A stretch of DNA of 64,000 nucleotides from Cladosporium sp. IMV 00045 (GCA_001931905.2 MSJI02000323.1:2378-66377); one strand, 5' to 3'. Positions 10,675-22,881 are shown, counted from the first letter of the stretch. Numbers and translations: made by a program. Notes: generated by a model from the sequence alone, not told the origin.

Positions 10675-13600
10675 CTTGTTTGAAGGATTGTCTGGCGGGG
10701 TTTCCTGGCGCAGCCTTGAAGGTGACGACGTATGGACGTTGAAACTGGGCAGTTTTGCGTCAGCTGTCGTTCTAGAATGCGGTTGCCGCGTCTAGTGTCG
10801 GTGTACGGCTCAAAGGGCAGATGGATGCTTGTGCGGGTGGCGGTGGTGGTTCGTACTGTCGAGTATAGGAGACGGGCGTTTCACAGTAAAACTAAGCCAG
10901 GTCACTGCCGTGTCGGTGCTTGATCGGCGAGGAAGATTAAAGGTGCCTTGATAATCTTACTGGGAGAAGTGTCTCCGTCGTATCAGAGTGTCGTATCCGG
11001 AGTTTCCAGCTGGTGTTGGTTTCATCCGACGATTTCACCAGGAGGCGTCGTGTATGAGCAGAAGTTCGCCAAGAATACCGTACCGCGTTTTCTTTGCTAG
11101 CCTGAGGGAACAAGGCTGAAGGAACAACCAGGGCTGCCCGCACAACTCGAAACGACGAAGAGAGCCTTCATGCCCAATAAGCACATCCGTTCGACCGTTT
11201 CATTTCAAGAATTATCTGTGTACAGGAATGAGGACGCATCATCGTCGGGAGACGTCTGTTGTATTGCCGGAGGTTGCCGACATGTGCTTGTTGCTGCCCT
11301 TCTACTTCGATACCGAGGATACCTCGATGCAAGCAAGTGGCCTTCGGCAAAACATCGTACATGTATCGACCGAAGATATAACGCCACCATGAGCTGTTCT
11401 CTGAATAGCAACCATCGCTCGTGCCATGGATCCAACGTCGAGTCTTTAGAACAACATCTCTGAGGCCTTGGCGCAGGTGTAACCAGGCTTAATCTATCGA
11501 GTGCGTTGGAGGGCGGAGAAGGAACACACGTACACGATTACATACATGAACTGCACATACCGCTGTCTGACAAGCAAGCCACTTACTACATGCAGGTTCG
11601 TTCAGAGAGCTCGCCGAGACACGCTGGAGGAGGAGATCAGTAATAAGAGAAGGGAGCCACGAAGCACCCAGGCCTCACCGCCTCTATCGACGTGGAAGGC
11701 TAAGACACTATTACAGGACGCTTGCTGCGAGATGGGCAGGGAAGATTGGTTGTGTGAACATGTTTGGCGCTCCCGCCGCACGCGCGCGCAGGCGGGCAAA
11801 TCCTTGGAGGGCATCAGGACCCTGCTGCGGCGCAAGGCATGGACCTTGCCACGGAGGCACGACTGGCTGATGACAGGACCGTCGCACGTTCAATTGCTCC
11901 AGTCGCCTCAAGCTCGTACGAAAGCCTTGTGTGCTTCGCAGGAGATGCAAAGCTATTCTAGAAGAGGATCGTCACCAGTCAAAGCAATGCCTCGTCAACG
12001 TCTACCGATCGGTCGGGGACAGCGTTTGGCCATGTACATCATCCAGAAGGTTGTGTGTATCCCTCGGCATCGCTCTGCAGAACGACAGCTGCCTGGCACC
12101 CTGGCTTGTGGGCCTTGCCAATCTCACGAACGAACGATCTGTGCGTCTTGCCGCAACGCATATGCGCATGCGCTAGACCCCGGACCATGACTTGCAACTC
12201 GTCTGTACGAGCATGTATCCCTGACTATAGCGACGGCACTCCCGCCGCGCTGCAGCACAGTTAAATAGTACAGCTCAGACCGCCGGCGGGTAGCCGCCAC
12301 TGTGTGCGATTCGAATGAATGTCATTGTCTGGCATCGACGTCAGGTCGCCAATACTCGACCGCGTTATGATATCTTGAATGGTGGTGAGCTTGCAAATTG
12401 CAACCCAAAATCGACGGATCGCAGGCACAGCCAGGATTGCACCTTTAGCGACAGAGACGACGTAACAACCACGCGTTCCACCCACGAGCTAGGCATGATC
12501 TGGGCCCTTTCATCTCTGTGTATCACAAGGGCTTTCCTGGACGTCAGTGCTTGCATCCTCTAACCTCGCGCTTTTCTCTCTCGCTGCCGTGCGTTCTCTC
12601 CGGCAGTTCACCGCCATGTAATTCCCTGCATTCGCATTCCGATCTTCAGTCCTTGAGGGAGATTGAACTGTGAGAGGTGTCGTGGGTGTGAAGCTCGTTG
12701 GATTGGTACCATGCCTTGGGCCAAACTTTTCAGAGCGAACAATATCTTCGACCACGTTCGTGGTCACCCGTGACCGACATTATGCTGCACGTTCTCCCCT
12801 GCTATAACGGATTGAGTTCTTCGTTCAAGCTCCAAGGGCTTGTATGCACGCCGCATGCAGATCTGCGTTCCCAAGCTGTGCCAGATCATCACGCCCACGC
12901 TTGTTCCCGAACAGCAACTAAGGACAACCACGCATCCTTCATGTCATTACTTTGCACCAATGATAGGGCGTTTACACCGCTTCTCGCGCCTGTTGGGCGG
13001 CCGCCTCTCCGCCTTCGAGTCAAGCCGTGTCTTACCACGTCACTCCACTTGCAGAACTGCCAGTTATTGCAAACGTGGAGTTGGGGTCGCACCGTTGTTG
13101 CTCGTCTCGCTCGTTTGCGGTGTAAAGAGAATTGGCTCACTACCAGCATGCCGACGTCACAGGTTGGTGGCGTATGCATGAGACAGAGCAGCCGATCGGC
13201 TTTGATATCGAGTATTAATGGCGTCTTTCTGGCCTGACCTGACCTGGCCGTTGGTTTGGCCGGCCGAATACCGAAGCCCAAGCAGAACTACCCTGGTCCG
13301 CCAGACCAAACCGCTGTTTACAGATTGAAGATTAGCTTTGCTCCAGCCTCCAACGGTTCGCTAACTAACAGCCGAACAATTCATTGCCGCCGTTGACCGG
13401 TAGCAATATCCCACGATTCTTCTCGAACTTCCACATGATCATGCTACGTGGTCGCTGCTGACACCAACAGCAGAATAAGGCAGAGCTCGCCGTTTCACCC
13501 CTTGCTCGTCCTGCCATTGCCCGAGCTTGGAGAGAGGGTGGTCGTCCGTCCTCACGGCGCCGCCAAAGCCACGGTATCTCATGCAATGTATCCACCGCAC

Positions 13601-14151
13601 GCGCAGGGAGGAGGCTCCCCCGTGCCTGACGCGCTTGCACATCAATTGCTGGCCATGCCTCCATCCTTGTTGCAGCCTTAGACCCCTTCTCACCGTTACC
13701 TTACTGCCCAGTGGTCTCGTGAGCTAGTGTTACGTCAAGTTTGGCCTGCCCGACCGCCAGTTGAAACTACACTTGCTCACAGGCCTTACAACAGTCTCGA
13801 CCATTCCTTGCCTCTGCTGACCTGTAGTCTTGTATCGTCTTCAACGCACCTAACGACTAAATCGTTTCATGACTCGGTTCTTGCTGGGATAGGGCTGTCC
13901 CGCGCAATCCTGGATTGTTTCTGACGACACGCGTTCATCAATCGTCTCGGGTCGTTGGCCAATTTATTCGACCCTTAATCCGATCACTGCCGCACTCTGC
14001 TTCACAAAACACCGTGTTCCGCCGGATCGGATCAGCATAACTTAAACTCATCACCATTGAGACACCTTTCCCGGACATCCAAGACAGCTCAGCCCTTCGG
14101 ATATCCCACGATACCGCCTAATCTTGAACGACGACACGAATGAACGCTTGA
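10675..14151. other. Long region without a convincing gene
   Basis: About 3.5 kb between ALF1 and the Myb gene. Frames such as 11501-12190 (+) and 12698-13237 (+) are Arg/Cys/Ser-rich, lack domain-like segments and have no neighbouring exons that would join; I do not call them. Base composition resembles the rest of the genome, so it is not an AT-rich RIP relic. No tRNA boxes were seen. It could hold a long 5' untranslated leader, regulatory DNA or a non-coding RNA for the downstream Myb regulator. Confidence 0.5.
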
Positions 14152-14469
14152 CTTCCTGAACAGCTCTACCGAATCCTTTTAATCGCCCTTACACTGGCTA
14201 TCACGCCAGTAACGACCGTCAACCTGGATATCCATACGCTTCTCGACAGGACCGGTGGTCCTGTATCGCCGGGCAACGCCAGCACGTCTTCGAGGGATTC
14301 AGCAGCAAGCAGCGTTGGCAGAGACAACGCAACTACATCGACGAAGGCTTCGACGGTAGCCACATCCGGCACGCCTGCGCCTTATTCTGGGGCTCCTTCA
14401 AACGCGAATCACTACCTCCATTCACATCAGTCTCATCCTGCGTATCAGAACCAGGTGTACTATCACCCA

Positions 14470-15455
14470 ATGCAGCCAGTACAATACCACCAGTCATACG
14501 CGCCCCATCCGCAGCATTATTCTCCGGCGGGGACGAGCTACCCTGGGTATGGACCCAATGGAATGTCAGACCCTCGCTTCGCTCCACCCATACCGGTACC
14601 AGTGGCACACACCAGCAATAGCAACAAGCGACTGGCACCTCCTCATCCAGCAGCATCACCCGCAAAGAAGAAGCAATCGAAATGGAACGCCGACGAGGAC
14701 GCGTCCATCATCGAGCTCCGTGGCAATGGCATGAAGTGGGAAGACATCTCGAAGCACCTACCTGGACGTAGTGCGATCAGCTGTCGTCTACGTTTCCAAA
14801 ACTATCTCGAGCGTCGGTCGGAGTGGGATGAGGAGAAGAAAAACAAACTCGCCAGGCTCTACGAGAGGTGAGTTCCCATTACTTCAACGAGATCAGTAAC
14901 AGAACTGCACTAACAATCGCGGACAGATTCAAGAAAGACATGTGGGAGAAGATCTCGAAAGAAATGCAGCTTCCCTGGCGGGCGGCAGAGGCCATGCACT
15001 GGCAGATTGGCGAAGTCGAAATGGCCCAGCGTGCGAATGTGCCGGTCTTCCACCTCGCCGGTCAACAGAACGCATCGACGTCCGGCGGCGCTCTTGTAGA
15101 CAGCAGATCCAGCACATCCCCTGGCTCCGTGTCGAGTGGTCCTGCACACGTACAAGCGTACGCGCACACTCACACGCACAACCACAGCTTGCCGCAGGCA
15201 GGCCACCCGATGCCCGCCTCAATCTCGCCAGAACAGGTCCGCATGGTGCGCAGAAACAGCGGTGGCAGCTCACCCGATGCCGGCCCGTTGCTCAGAAACC
15301 GCGCCGACAGTGCGAGGTCCTGCCAGGCATCGTCGACCAACTACACGCCTAGGTCAGCACCGGCGTTACCGCCTTTGGGCGAGATCACGACGCCTCAGTC
15401 TAGATGTCCGCTGCCGCCTGTTGTCACTTCAGCTGAGGCCGCGAGGAGGTTCTGA
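14470..15455 (+). CDS. Myb/SANT-like DNA-binding regulator (N-terminus unresolved)
   Basis: From the ATG at 14470, two exons (14470-14867, 14927-15455) give 308 residues. The Myb-like core follows a KKKQ basic patch: SKWNADEDASIIELRGNG, MKWEDISKHLPGRSAISCR and LRFQNYLERRSEWDEEKKN, then a second SANT-like unit KNKLARLYERFKKDMWEKISKEMQLPWRAAEAMHWQIGE that crosses the intron (ER/FKKD). The rest is Ser/Pro/His-rich with a run AHTHTHNHS. It is probably a nuclear transcription factor; I cannot name the orthologue. The true start is likely further upstream: the same frame is open from 14152 and reads as plausible low-complexity protein from 14253 (GGPVSPGNASTSS...), while protein-like Tyr/Gln-rich sequence at 14164-14252 (YTGYHASNDRQPGYPYASRQ) lies in another frame, suggesting a one-base error or mutation near 14250. 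Confidence 0.8.
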
Positions 15456-16155
15456 GGGGAGCAATCAGAGTTTCAACATCTGATTGCGCGCAGGTAGGAT
15501 GGCATTACTCGGGAACGATTTGAGGGGAAAACGCATACACCTCACCGGCTGAGGCTTACGACGAACGCTGCATGCATAAGGTGGTGATGATGATTTTGGG
15601 TTGCAAAGGCATTGAGCGAAAAAGGGAAGAGCGAGCATTAGAAGGCGGCGGTTAATTAGATTCGTTTCTTTTGTTCTGCTGGGTTTTCGTTTTGCTTTAT
15701 CTGCATTGCGAATAGGCTGTGGCCTGTACAGTACCCACCTACATACACACTGGTTACGACGATGACGGCCTGTGGATCGGGCTGTCGAAACGGCAGAGTA
15801 ATTATGATTGTTTGAAATGATTGTTTCTGTTTCAAAGTTTCTACCTCATCAGAATTCTGTTTGCATTCGTTTCTCTTACTTCATGTGATTGTGTTCGAGT
15901 GCTATGCACATGCTCATTTCGTTCATACCTATGAAGGTGATCGAGAAGTGCGGTGAGGTCCCGAATTTCGGCCGCGGTGCAGTTGCCTCGAAGTAGACGG
16001 AAGGGTTCAGGGAGGAAACACACGCTTAGGAGCTTACGATTAATCAAGCAACTTGTTATAGGGTGCTCTAACAAGAGCAACGTGCTCATATTTCAGTTCC
16101 CAAACGAATCCTTCATTGCCATATACAACACCCTGGAGCTCCTGTACGTCCGCAG
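15456..16155. other. Intergenic region upstream of the Hook gene
   Basis: About 700 bp; 3' flank of the Myb gene and promoter of the Hook gene. The Hook ATG is preceded directly by a possible splice acceptor (GTCCGCAG), so a 5' untranslated intron is possible. Confidence 0.4.
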
Positions 16156-18047
16156 ATGGAGGACACCAGCCTCGACCTGCTGGGCGACAGCTTGCTGCAA
16201 TGGGTTAGGTCGTTCGAAGGCGTAGGGGAAGTACAACAGTGGCGAGATCTGAGTGACGGCAGAGCACTATGGACGATCCTCCAAGACGTGGACTCCGACT
16301 ACTTCACCGGCGCCCTCCCTGAACCCGATGTCTCCCCTTCCGACGACTGGACGCGACGATGGCAGAACCTCAAGCATGTCGACAAACAGGTCACGCTGTA
16401 CTACAGAGATATCTGCAATGGACAGGAACAGCTCGGTGTGTCGGGACCGGACCTCAAAGCTATTGCTGCGGACTCCTCGGTCAAGGATCTGGAAAGGCTG
16501 CTCATGACGATTATCCGCTCGGCTATGACTAGCCCCGAGTCCAACCAGCGTATGGCGCCCAGGCTGATGGGGCTGGGAAGAGAAAGAGCTATGGCTATTG
16601 CAGGTGAGCTGCGGGCAATGGAAGAAAGCGAGGTGGTTGAGCCATCCGAGCCTGTCAGTCGGGAGGAGTCGGCATATCAATCTGAAGCAGAGTTGCCTGA
16701 AGATCGGCAAAATGGACAAAAAGGCAATGCAGGGCTGTACAGTGATCCGTTGCTGGAGAGGGAGGAGGAGCTTCTCCAGGCGCAGGCGACAATCGACAAA
16801 CTCCAAGCCAATCATGACATCGCACAGCGCCAGTTGCAAGAGCTCAGACAAGACAAGGACAGACTGCAGGAAGCTTTCGATGCGTACCGCGATGACATCG
16901 ACAGCAAAGGTCGGAAGGGCGACGGCGGCGATGCTGTCAAGAAACTTCAACGCCAGGCGGACAACGATCGCGCCTACATCGACGACTTGGAGTCACAGCT
17001 TCAGAGTTCACGAAACGCGGTGGAGAACTACGAGCGCCAGATTCAGAAGTACAAGGACGACTCTGAGGCTGGTCAGAAGCTCCGGGATGACCTGCAGATG
17101 CTCCGGGCGGAAAACGAAGACTTGACCCAGAAGATCAGAGCGAACGAGAACCTTAAGAAGAAGATCCAAGCATTGCAGGAACAGGAGCGTTTGAATGGTT
17201 CCCTCCGTGACGAGCTCAAGGAGGCCAATGAAAAGCTCGAGGATCTAGAACGCATGAAGCAGATCCAAACAAGCTTGGAGAAGGAGATAATTGAGAAACG
17301 CGGTCTGATCAGAAATCAGGAGTACCAGATCAACGAGCTTGGTACCATGAGGAAACATGCTGTCTACGATTCTGGAGTGCTTGCGCAGAAACTCGAAGCT
17401 GCTCGCGAGAGACACGAACGTGATCATGAGGCGATCGAGGAGCTGCGCCAGAAACTTCAGGAACACAACCTCGACGACGAAGCCGTCGTGCCAAAGAAGG
17501 ACATGAATCGTGAAATCACCGCGAGCGAACAAGAGCCGACCCCGAAGGCACCCAAGACGGATGACAGCAAACACTGGGCTGAGAAGGTTGCCTTGCTGGA
17601 GAAGCAGCTTGAAGCCTCCGACAGTCGCCTCAAACAAGCCGCAGAGCGCACCGACGCGCTCGAAGAAGAGAAACGCAACCTTCAAGGCGGCGAGTCCGAC
17701 AAGCAAAAGGCACAGCAGCTGGCGCAGGACCAGGAGACTAGGATCACCGAACTCCGCAAGCAGCTGGACGCCGCCGCCAAGCAACCGCAGGGCAATGCTG
17801 CGACGCCGGATCAGGTCACTTTGCAGCGCGAGAACCGTTTGATGGCATCCGCGTGGTACGATCTGTCGGCTCGGCTGCAGAACAATGGCGTATCGCTGGG
17901 CAGGCGGAGGCAGGAACCGAAGAGTTGGATCGGAAAACAGAGGTCTTTGGTTGGGCCGGGGAGTGGCATGGTATGAAGCAGTCCTGTCTTTACTTTATGT
18001 TCGAAGTCCAATCTGTTTACTGACTCTTACGCAGACCACAAGATGAT
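16156..18047 (+). CDS. hookA: Hook-family dynein/early-endosome adaptor (HookA-like)
   Basis: Exon 1 (16156-17970) opens with the Hook N-terminal calponin-like domain: LLGDSLLQWVRSFEGVGEVQQWRDLSDGRALW at residues about 6-38, WQNLKHVDKQVTLYYRDI, and VKDLERLLMTIIRSAMTSPESNQ. From about residue 210 to 560 there is almost continuous heptad coiled coil (ELLQAQATIDKLQANHDIAQRQLQEL and onward). The C-terminus is WYDLSARLQNNGVSLGRRRQEPKSWIGKQRSL. Family knowledge: Aspergillus HookA joins dynein/dynactin to early endosomes for long-range transport in hyphae. A final intron (17971-18035; donor GTATGA, branch TACTGAC, acceptor CGCAG) would give the last residues TTR and 608 residues in all; if it is not spliced the frame stops at 17976 with 606. 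Confidence 0.88.
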
Positions 18048-18699
18048 TAATATGCTGCATAGTTGAGCGTAAGCATTTCTGCGATATACCCCTGCATATG
18101 GGCGAAATGGACTGTACCAAGCTCTTTAATGCATGTCATTTTCCTTCACTTGTTTGCCAATCATTGACGGCATCCCCATTTGAATCTCTTTCACTTTTGT
18201 CGGTTTCAATTGCCAGGGCATTGCCGAGCCAAAGCACAACCGCCTCTTGCCCCGCTAAAGGTCATCGAGCTTACAGTACAGCCATTCAAGCGAATTGTGG
18301 CGACCGCGTGTACCCCCAACAGGCATGGAGTGAATGGGTCTTGCGTGTGTGGCGAGGAGTCTAATAACCCCAAGTCAAGTGAGGTTGGAAGAACGTTGCT
18401 GCCTGATTGACTTTCACTCGTGGCAGCCACGCTTTCTCGCGCCTTCCCCCCTTTCACCACACCTTCCGCGTGACCTCACTACACTGCACCTTGCAACCAC
18501 CACATCCCCGACAACTCCCCGACGACCTTTCCATTCCCTCAACACCTCTCGCCCACGTTCCTTTCGCATTCCCTCCAACTCACACTCCTTCGCCTTTCGT
18601 CGCTCTTCGGCTCTCAAACTGTCTGCATCCTACCGTCTACACCATATCCAAAGTTCTCCGCCTGTCGCTACTCTGTCCAAGAGGCATTTCACGCCTATT
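18048..18699. other. Promoter and CT-rich leader of the Pumilio gene
   Basis: About 650 bp. From about 18415 the plus strand is strongly pyrimidine-rich (C/T), the usual look of a fungal core promoter and 5' leader before an ATG. No gene seen. Confidence 0.5.
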
Positions 18700-20996
18700 A
18701 TGAGCTCGCCGAAGAAGACCGCACGTTCATTCGACATCCTCCGGGATGAGAGTGCTCCAGCGACCTCAATGGTATGTTTTGAGTGATTCACCGAAAATGG
18801 AAGGTACTCGAATGTTTTGACTGACATGTGATCATGCAGGTTGAAATGAGGCGCACGAACACCAATTTGCCACTCCCTCTCACCACTTCCCGACTCGTCA
18901 ACAAACTTCCTCGCAACTCTCCCAAGGTACCATCAACGCTCTTTCACAAGCCGTCTTCGCGCATCAACACACTCATCCACACCTCACAGAAATCCAAGTC
19001 GGACGCCAAATCCGAAGAGAACGACGTACTCGGCGAACTCATGGCCAAGCTAAACGAGCAGAAGATCAACGCGCACGACGGCGGTGTCCCGCTCGACGAC
19101 GAGAGCTCCTCCCAAAACACCGACACGTTCGCCAACACCCCGCCGGCTGGCAGCACTGCCACGTCCGACAGCAACGACACGTCGATGATGGAGAACATGA
19201 AGAGGGCGCTCGACCTCGCCAACGAGCGCATGGCCCAGATGGAGCTTGAGCTGTCTCAATCTCGCATCCGCCAGAATGCTGAGCAGCACCCCATCGCCGC
19301 TCCCTTCCCCGCCCCGGCTCCCGTCTTTCCTCCCCCCTCCCTTGGTCGCGCGCGCGCTGTCTACGACGGCCCCGAGTCCAAGCGCACCAGCCCGCTCGAT
19401 CTCAACTCCCAGTCGCAGGGTCTTGGCCCGAACGGCAGTTTCCAGGGTGGCACTCTGGCCCCGCCGCCCTTTTTCGCTGGCCAAAAGTAAGCTCAAGTCA
19501 CTCCTTGCGCATGCAAGACCATACTAACATCCTGCAGTGAGGCTCCGGCTCCCACTCCGCACCTCCGCCCATCTCCCTCCTTTGGTCCTCGCCCTGGCCG
19601 CCACAACGGCGGAACGCCGCCGCTCACCCCGTTGAACCAGAACTTCAACCACGCCCAGCTCAACCAGATCTACGGCCACCAGACTGCTGGTCATGCTCAG
19701 CAGATTCAAGCGCCCATGGGCACGCGCCTCTCGCCGACTGCCTCTGACTTCACTGGTCAGTGGCAAAGCCAGCTCGCCCAGCCGCCGAGTTCTCAGCACT
19801 ACATGAGCACTGTCGAGCCTCTCAACTATCGTCGCCTTCTCGACCGCAACATGAGCTGCAACTGGCGCTACATCGTCGACAAGATCGTTTGCAACAATGA
19901 TCAGCAGGCTTCCATCTTCTTGCAGCAGAAGCTCAAAGTTGGAACACCCGAGCAGAAGTTCGAGATCGTGCAGGCGATTATTGATCAGGCCTACCCGCTC
20001 ATGATCAACCGCTTTGGCAACTTCCTGGTCCAGCGCTGCTTCGAGCACGGCTCTCCGGAGCAGATTGTCGCCATTGCCCAAGCTATTCGCGGCAACACTC
20101 TCAACCTCAGCATGGATGCTTTTGGCTGTCACGTTGTCCAGAAGGCCTTCGACAGCGTCCCGGAGGAGTACAAGGCCATCATGGTCCACGAGCTCCTGCT
20201 TCGCATCCCCGAGACCGTCATCCACCGCTACGCTTGCCACGTTTGGCAGAAGCTGTTCGAGCTGCGCTGGAGCGGCTCTCCGCCGCAGATCATGAAGTAC
20301 GTCAACGAGGCTCTGCGCGGCATGTGGCACGAGGTCGCTCTGGGCGAGACTGGCAGCCTTGTTGTCCAGAACATCTTCGAGAACTGCCTCGAGGACGACA
20401 AGCGTCCCTGCATCAACGAGGTTCTCGCCAGCATCGATGTCGTCGCCCACGGCCAGTTCGGCAACTGGTGCATCCAGCACGTCTGCGAGCATGGCGCTGT
20501 CCCGGATCGCACTCGCGCCGTTGATCACGTCGTTCGCTTTGCTACCGAGTACAGCATGGATCAGTTCGCCTCCAAGGTGGTCGAGAAGTGCCTCAAGATC
20601 GGTGGCCCTGACTTCCTTGATCGCTACCTCGACGTCGTGTGCGAGGCTCGTCCGGATCGTCCGCGCATGCCTCTCGTCGACATTGCTGGTGACCAGTTCG
20701 GCAACTATCTCATCCAGTACATCCTTGCCAACGCTGATCCGCAGCGTCGCGAGATTGTCGCCGCTCACATCCGCAAGCACATGGTCTCTCTTCGTGGCTC
20801 CAAGTACGGCTCCCGTGTCGCCATGCTTTGCTGCAACCCTGCGGTCGCTACCCGCCCGGGTCCGCCAGCTGGTCTCAGCCGTAACAGCAGTCGCTACTCT
20901 GACCAGTCCAGCTTCGAGATGGGTGGCCGTCAGTACAACAACGACCGCGGCTTCGTCGGTATGGATCGCATGGGCCACCACGGTGGCTATCGCTAA
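18700..20996 (+). CDS. Pumilio (PUF) RNA-binding protein
   Basis: Three exons (18700-18771, 18840-19486, 19538-20996) give 725 residues. A disordered N-terminal half (MSSPKKTARSFDILRDE; short coiled coil MKRALDLANERMAQMELELSQSR; Pro-rich) is followed by the Pumilio homology domain from about residue 340 to 690. Repeat signatures are clear: FGNFLVQRCFEHG, FGCHVVQKAFD, ACHVWQKLFEL, TGSLVVQNIFEN, FGNWCIQHVCEHG, FASKVVEKCLK and FGNYLIQYILA, each a helix carrying RNA-base contacts. The tail is Arg/Gly/Tyr-rich (GGRQYNNDRGFVG). Family role: binds motifs in 3' untranslated regions to repress or localise mRNAs; among fungi it looks most like meiotic PUF (Mpf1-type) proteins, which I am not sure of. 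Strong codon bias here creates a 497-codon antisense frame that I treat as a shadow. Confidence 0.92.
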
Positions 20997-22168
20997 ACCA
21001 TCTCTGCTCAATCCCAACGCTATACTTCACCGCAAGATACTTACGCGTCACTTCTGGATGGCATCGACCTGCTTGATACGCCACATCCTTGAAACCATTT
21101 CGCACTGTGTCAGCAATCTACGGAGTGATGCAGCTCTTACGTTGATTCTCAAACTCTTTGCTTTCTACGCTCGAAGCTAGCTTGGGGCCGAATACTCCCA
21201 TGCTGTTGGATTGGACAAGCATGTTACCACCAGTCTGGCTTGCGATGCTACAAGCAAGCTCTTACTTCTTGCATCACCCTCGCGACCGGCAGCTAATTCT
21301 CTGTGCATTTTCGCAGAACATTTGCTTCGTTGTAATTTGGGTCTTCTTTTGCTTTTGCTCCTTTTTTGTTTTGGCTTTTACTACTTGCTCAAAGCATCTT
21401 ATCCTCACATCGATTAGCAGCACTGGCCTCTTACTGTTCGAAAACCAAAAACATGTCTGAGTGTAATCGTAGTTAGTTTGCAGAAAAACCCTCTAATGAA
21501 ATTTGCTTGTTTTCTTGAGCTTCTCGAGTTGTCTGTTACTGAAGCAATACATTGGTCCAGTACATTGCCCACTAGACTTGTGGCGCTTGTAGCTTCGGGC
21601 GTTTGGTTTGAAGTGAGGTTCTGCATCTGAGACACTCAGCTTCCTGGTGTGATCTACCAGCCTCAGTGAGTCGCAACTCGAATAGTTGCAAGTTCTCAAT
21701 GGAGATACATTGTTGTCTTCAGACGACATTCTTCGATGGCGCAGTGCTAGACTTTGAGTATTTTACTGATGCCTAGTATACTGTTGTAAGTCATTGCAGA
21801 GGAGAGTGTGACGTTTCGACACTGATTTGCCTGCTACCAGTGCCAAGTATAGGATTGCCGTGTTGTAAACGCTAAACTTCGACCGTATCGAATACGGTGA
21901 AGTGAGGTACGAAGCGTTTAGTGGATATACCGTCGGCGCAAGTCAACATTGCGTGTGCCCTTTTTCGCGAACAACAGTAATAGAGTCAATTTTTAGGCAG
22001 ACTCTTTCCTCAGTGCCGATGTTCAGAAATCACAGTGAGAACCTTAGTTATAAAACCACACCCTTGCACCCTCTCCCAGCCCATCGCTACACACCACAAG
22101 CTCCACCTAGCATTCATCTTTTCGACAGGCCTTTAAAGCACCACACCCAACAGAAAGCACTGTCTGTC
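20997..22168. other. Intergenic region PUF-MARVEL, copy A
   Basis: About 1.17 kb holding the PUF 3' flank and MARVEL promoter. The first 190 bp are identical to copy B (22975-23168), after which the copies diverge. A 17-bp perfect inverted repeat sits at 21882-21898. Confidence 0.6.
21882..21898. promoter_or_regulatory. Conserved inverted repeat CCG-N9-CGG, copy A
   Basis: ACCGTATCGAATACGGT is a perfect palindrome with 7-bp arms and a 3-bp centre, 271 bp upstream of the MARVEL gene start. It is unchanged in copy B although the flanks differ. Inverted CCG/CGG halves are typical of Zn2Cys6 factor sites; the binding protein is unknown. Confidence 0.4.
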
Positions 22169-22843
22169 ATGCGGCTAACGAACTCACCACACGCCCCTCA
22201 CGACTACAAACCAACCCCTCCGTCCCAAAAACCCCAACACAAAGTCCGCGGCACAACAACCAACATCCTCCTCACCACCCTCCGAGCCCTCCAACTCATC
22301 ACCGCCCTCATAATCCTCGGCATCAACAGCAGTGAAATCGCCTATTACAACCACACCCCCAACACCTACAAGAAGAAAACCTCCCACCCCCTCACCGACG
22401 AAATCTACGCCCTAATCGTCGCCCTCCTCTCCCTCTCCACCCTCGCGCTCCACTTCTTCTACACGCGCAAGTGGACGCCCTACTTCTCCATCCCGTGGGA
22501 TTCCGTAATGAGCGTCCTTTGGTCCGCTCTGGCGGGCAGGTTTGGGACGATGTTTCTCGGCCATGCAGAACACGAGGGTGTGAGGTCCGTGCAGGCGATG
22601 AGGGTGGCGGTTGCGTTTGAGCTGATTGGTGTTGTGGTTTGGTTGGCGGCTTTTGCGCTGCGGTGTGTGGCGTGTTGTCGGGAGGGGAGAGGGAGGGGAG
22701 GGGAGAGCGGGGATGAGGTTGGGGGAATGGAGAGGGGGGTTGTGACGTTGGGGGAGAAGGAGGGTGATGGTGGGGTGTGCAAGGATGAGAAGATGGTTGA
22801 TGGCGGCAAGGTTCATGTTGGGCGGGAGAAAGGCGAGCAGTAA
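22169..22843 (+). CDS. MARVEL-like four-pass membrane protein, copy A
   Basis: Single exon of 224 residues. After a Pro/His-rich cytosolic N-terminus (about residues 1-30) come four hydrophobic segments: ILLTTLRALQLITALIILGI, IYALIVALLSLSTLALHFFY, a less hydrophobic pair around WDSVMSVLWSALAGRFGTMFLG, and VAVAFELIGVVVWLAAFALRCVACC. This arrangement and the LRALQ opening resemble fungal MARVEL-domain proteins, which sit in plasma or vesicle membranes. The C-terminal tail is Gly/Glu-rich and charged. The neighbouring homeolog (24247-24918) keeps the frame with scattered substitutions, so it is a real gene. The gene is followed after 18 bp by a G-run and an assembly gap. Function unknown. Confidence 0.75.
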   Translation: MRLTNSPHAPHDYKPTPPSQKPQHKVRGTTTNILLTTLRALQLITALIILGINSSEIAYYNHTPNTYKKKTSHPLTDEIYALIVALLSLSTLALHFFYTRKWTPYFSIPWDSVMSVLWSALAGRFGTMFLGHAEHEGVRSVQAMRVAVAFELIGVVVWLAAFALRCVACCREGRGRGGESGDEVGGMERGVVTLGEKEGDGGVCKDEKMVDGGKVHVGREKGEQ

Positions 22844-22861
22844 GCGCAGGCGGGGGGGGGG

Positions 22862-22881
22862 NNNNNNNNNNNNNNNNNNNN
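22862..22881. other. Assembly gap, 20 N
   Basis: Exactly 20 N, preceded by a run of G (22853-22861). The sequence on the right restarts at the equivalent of position 20904, so the gap is a join of overlapping homologous contigs, not missing DNA between neighbours. Confidence 0.98.

Noticed and set aside
11501..12190. 229-codon frame in the gene-poor region
   Set aside because: Arg/Cys/Ser-rich without hydrophobic core or repeats, no start context and no splice partners; probably chance.
19524..21017. 497-codon open frame antisense to the Pumilio gene
   Set aside because: It mirrors the exon and has Leu/Val/Asp/Ala-rich, domain-less content; strongly biased codons of the PUF exon leave few stops on the other strand. 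Its last part recurs at 22813-22995 only because the PUF end is duplicated.
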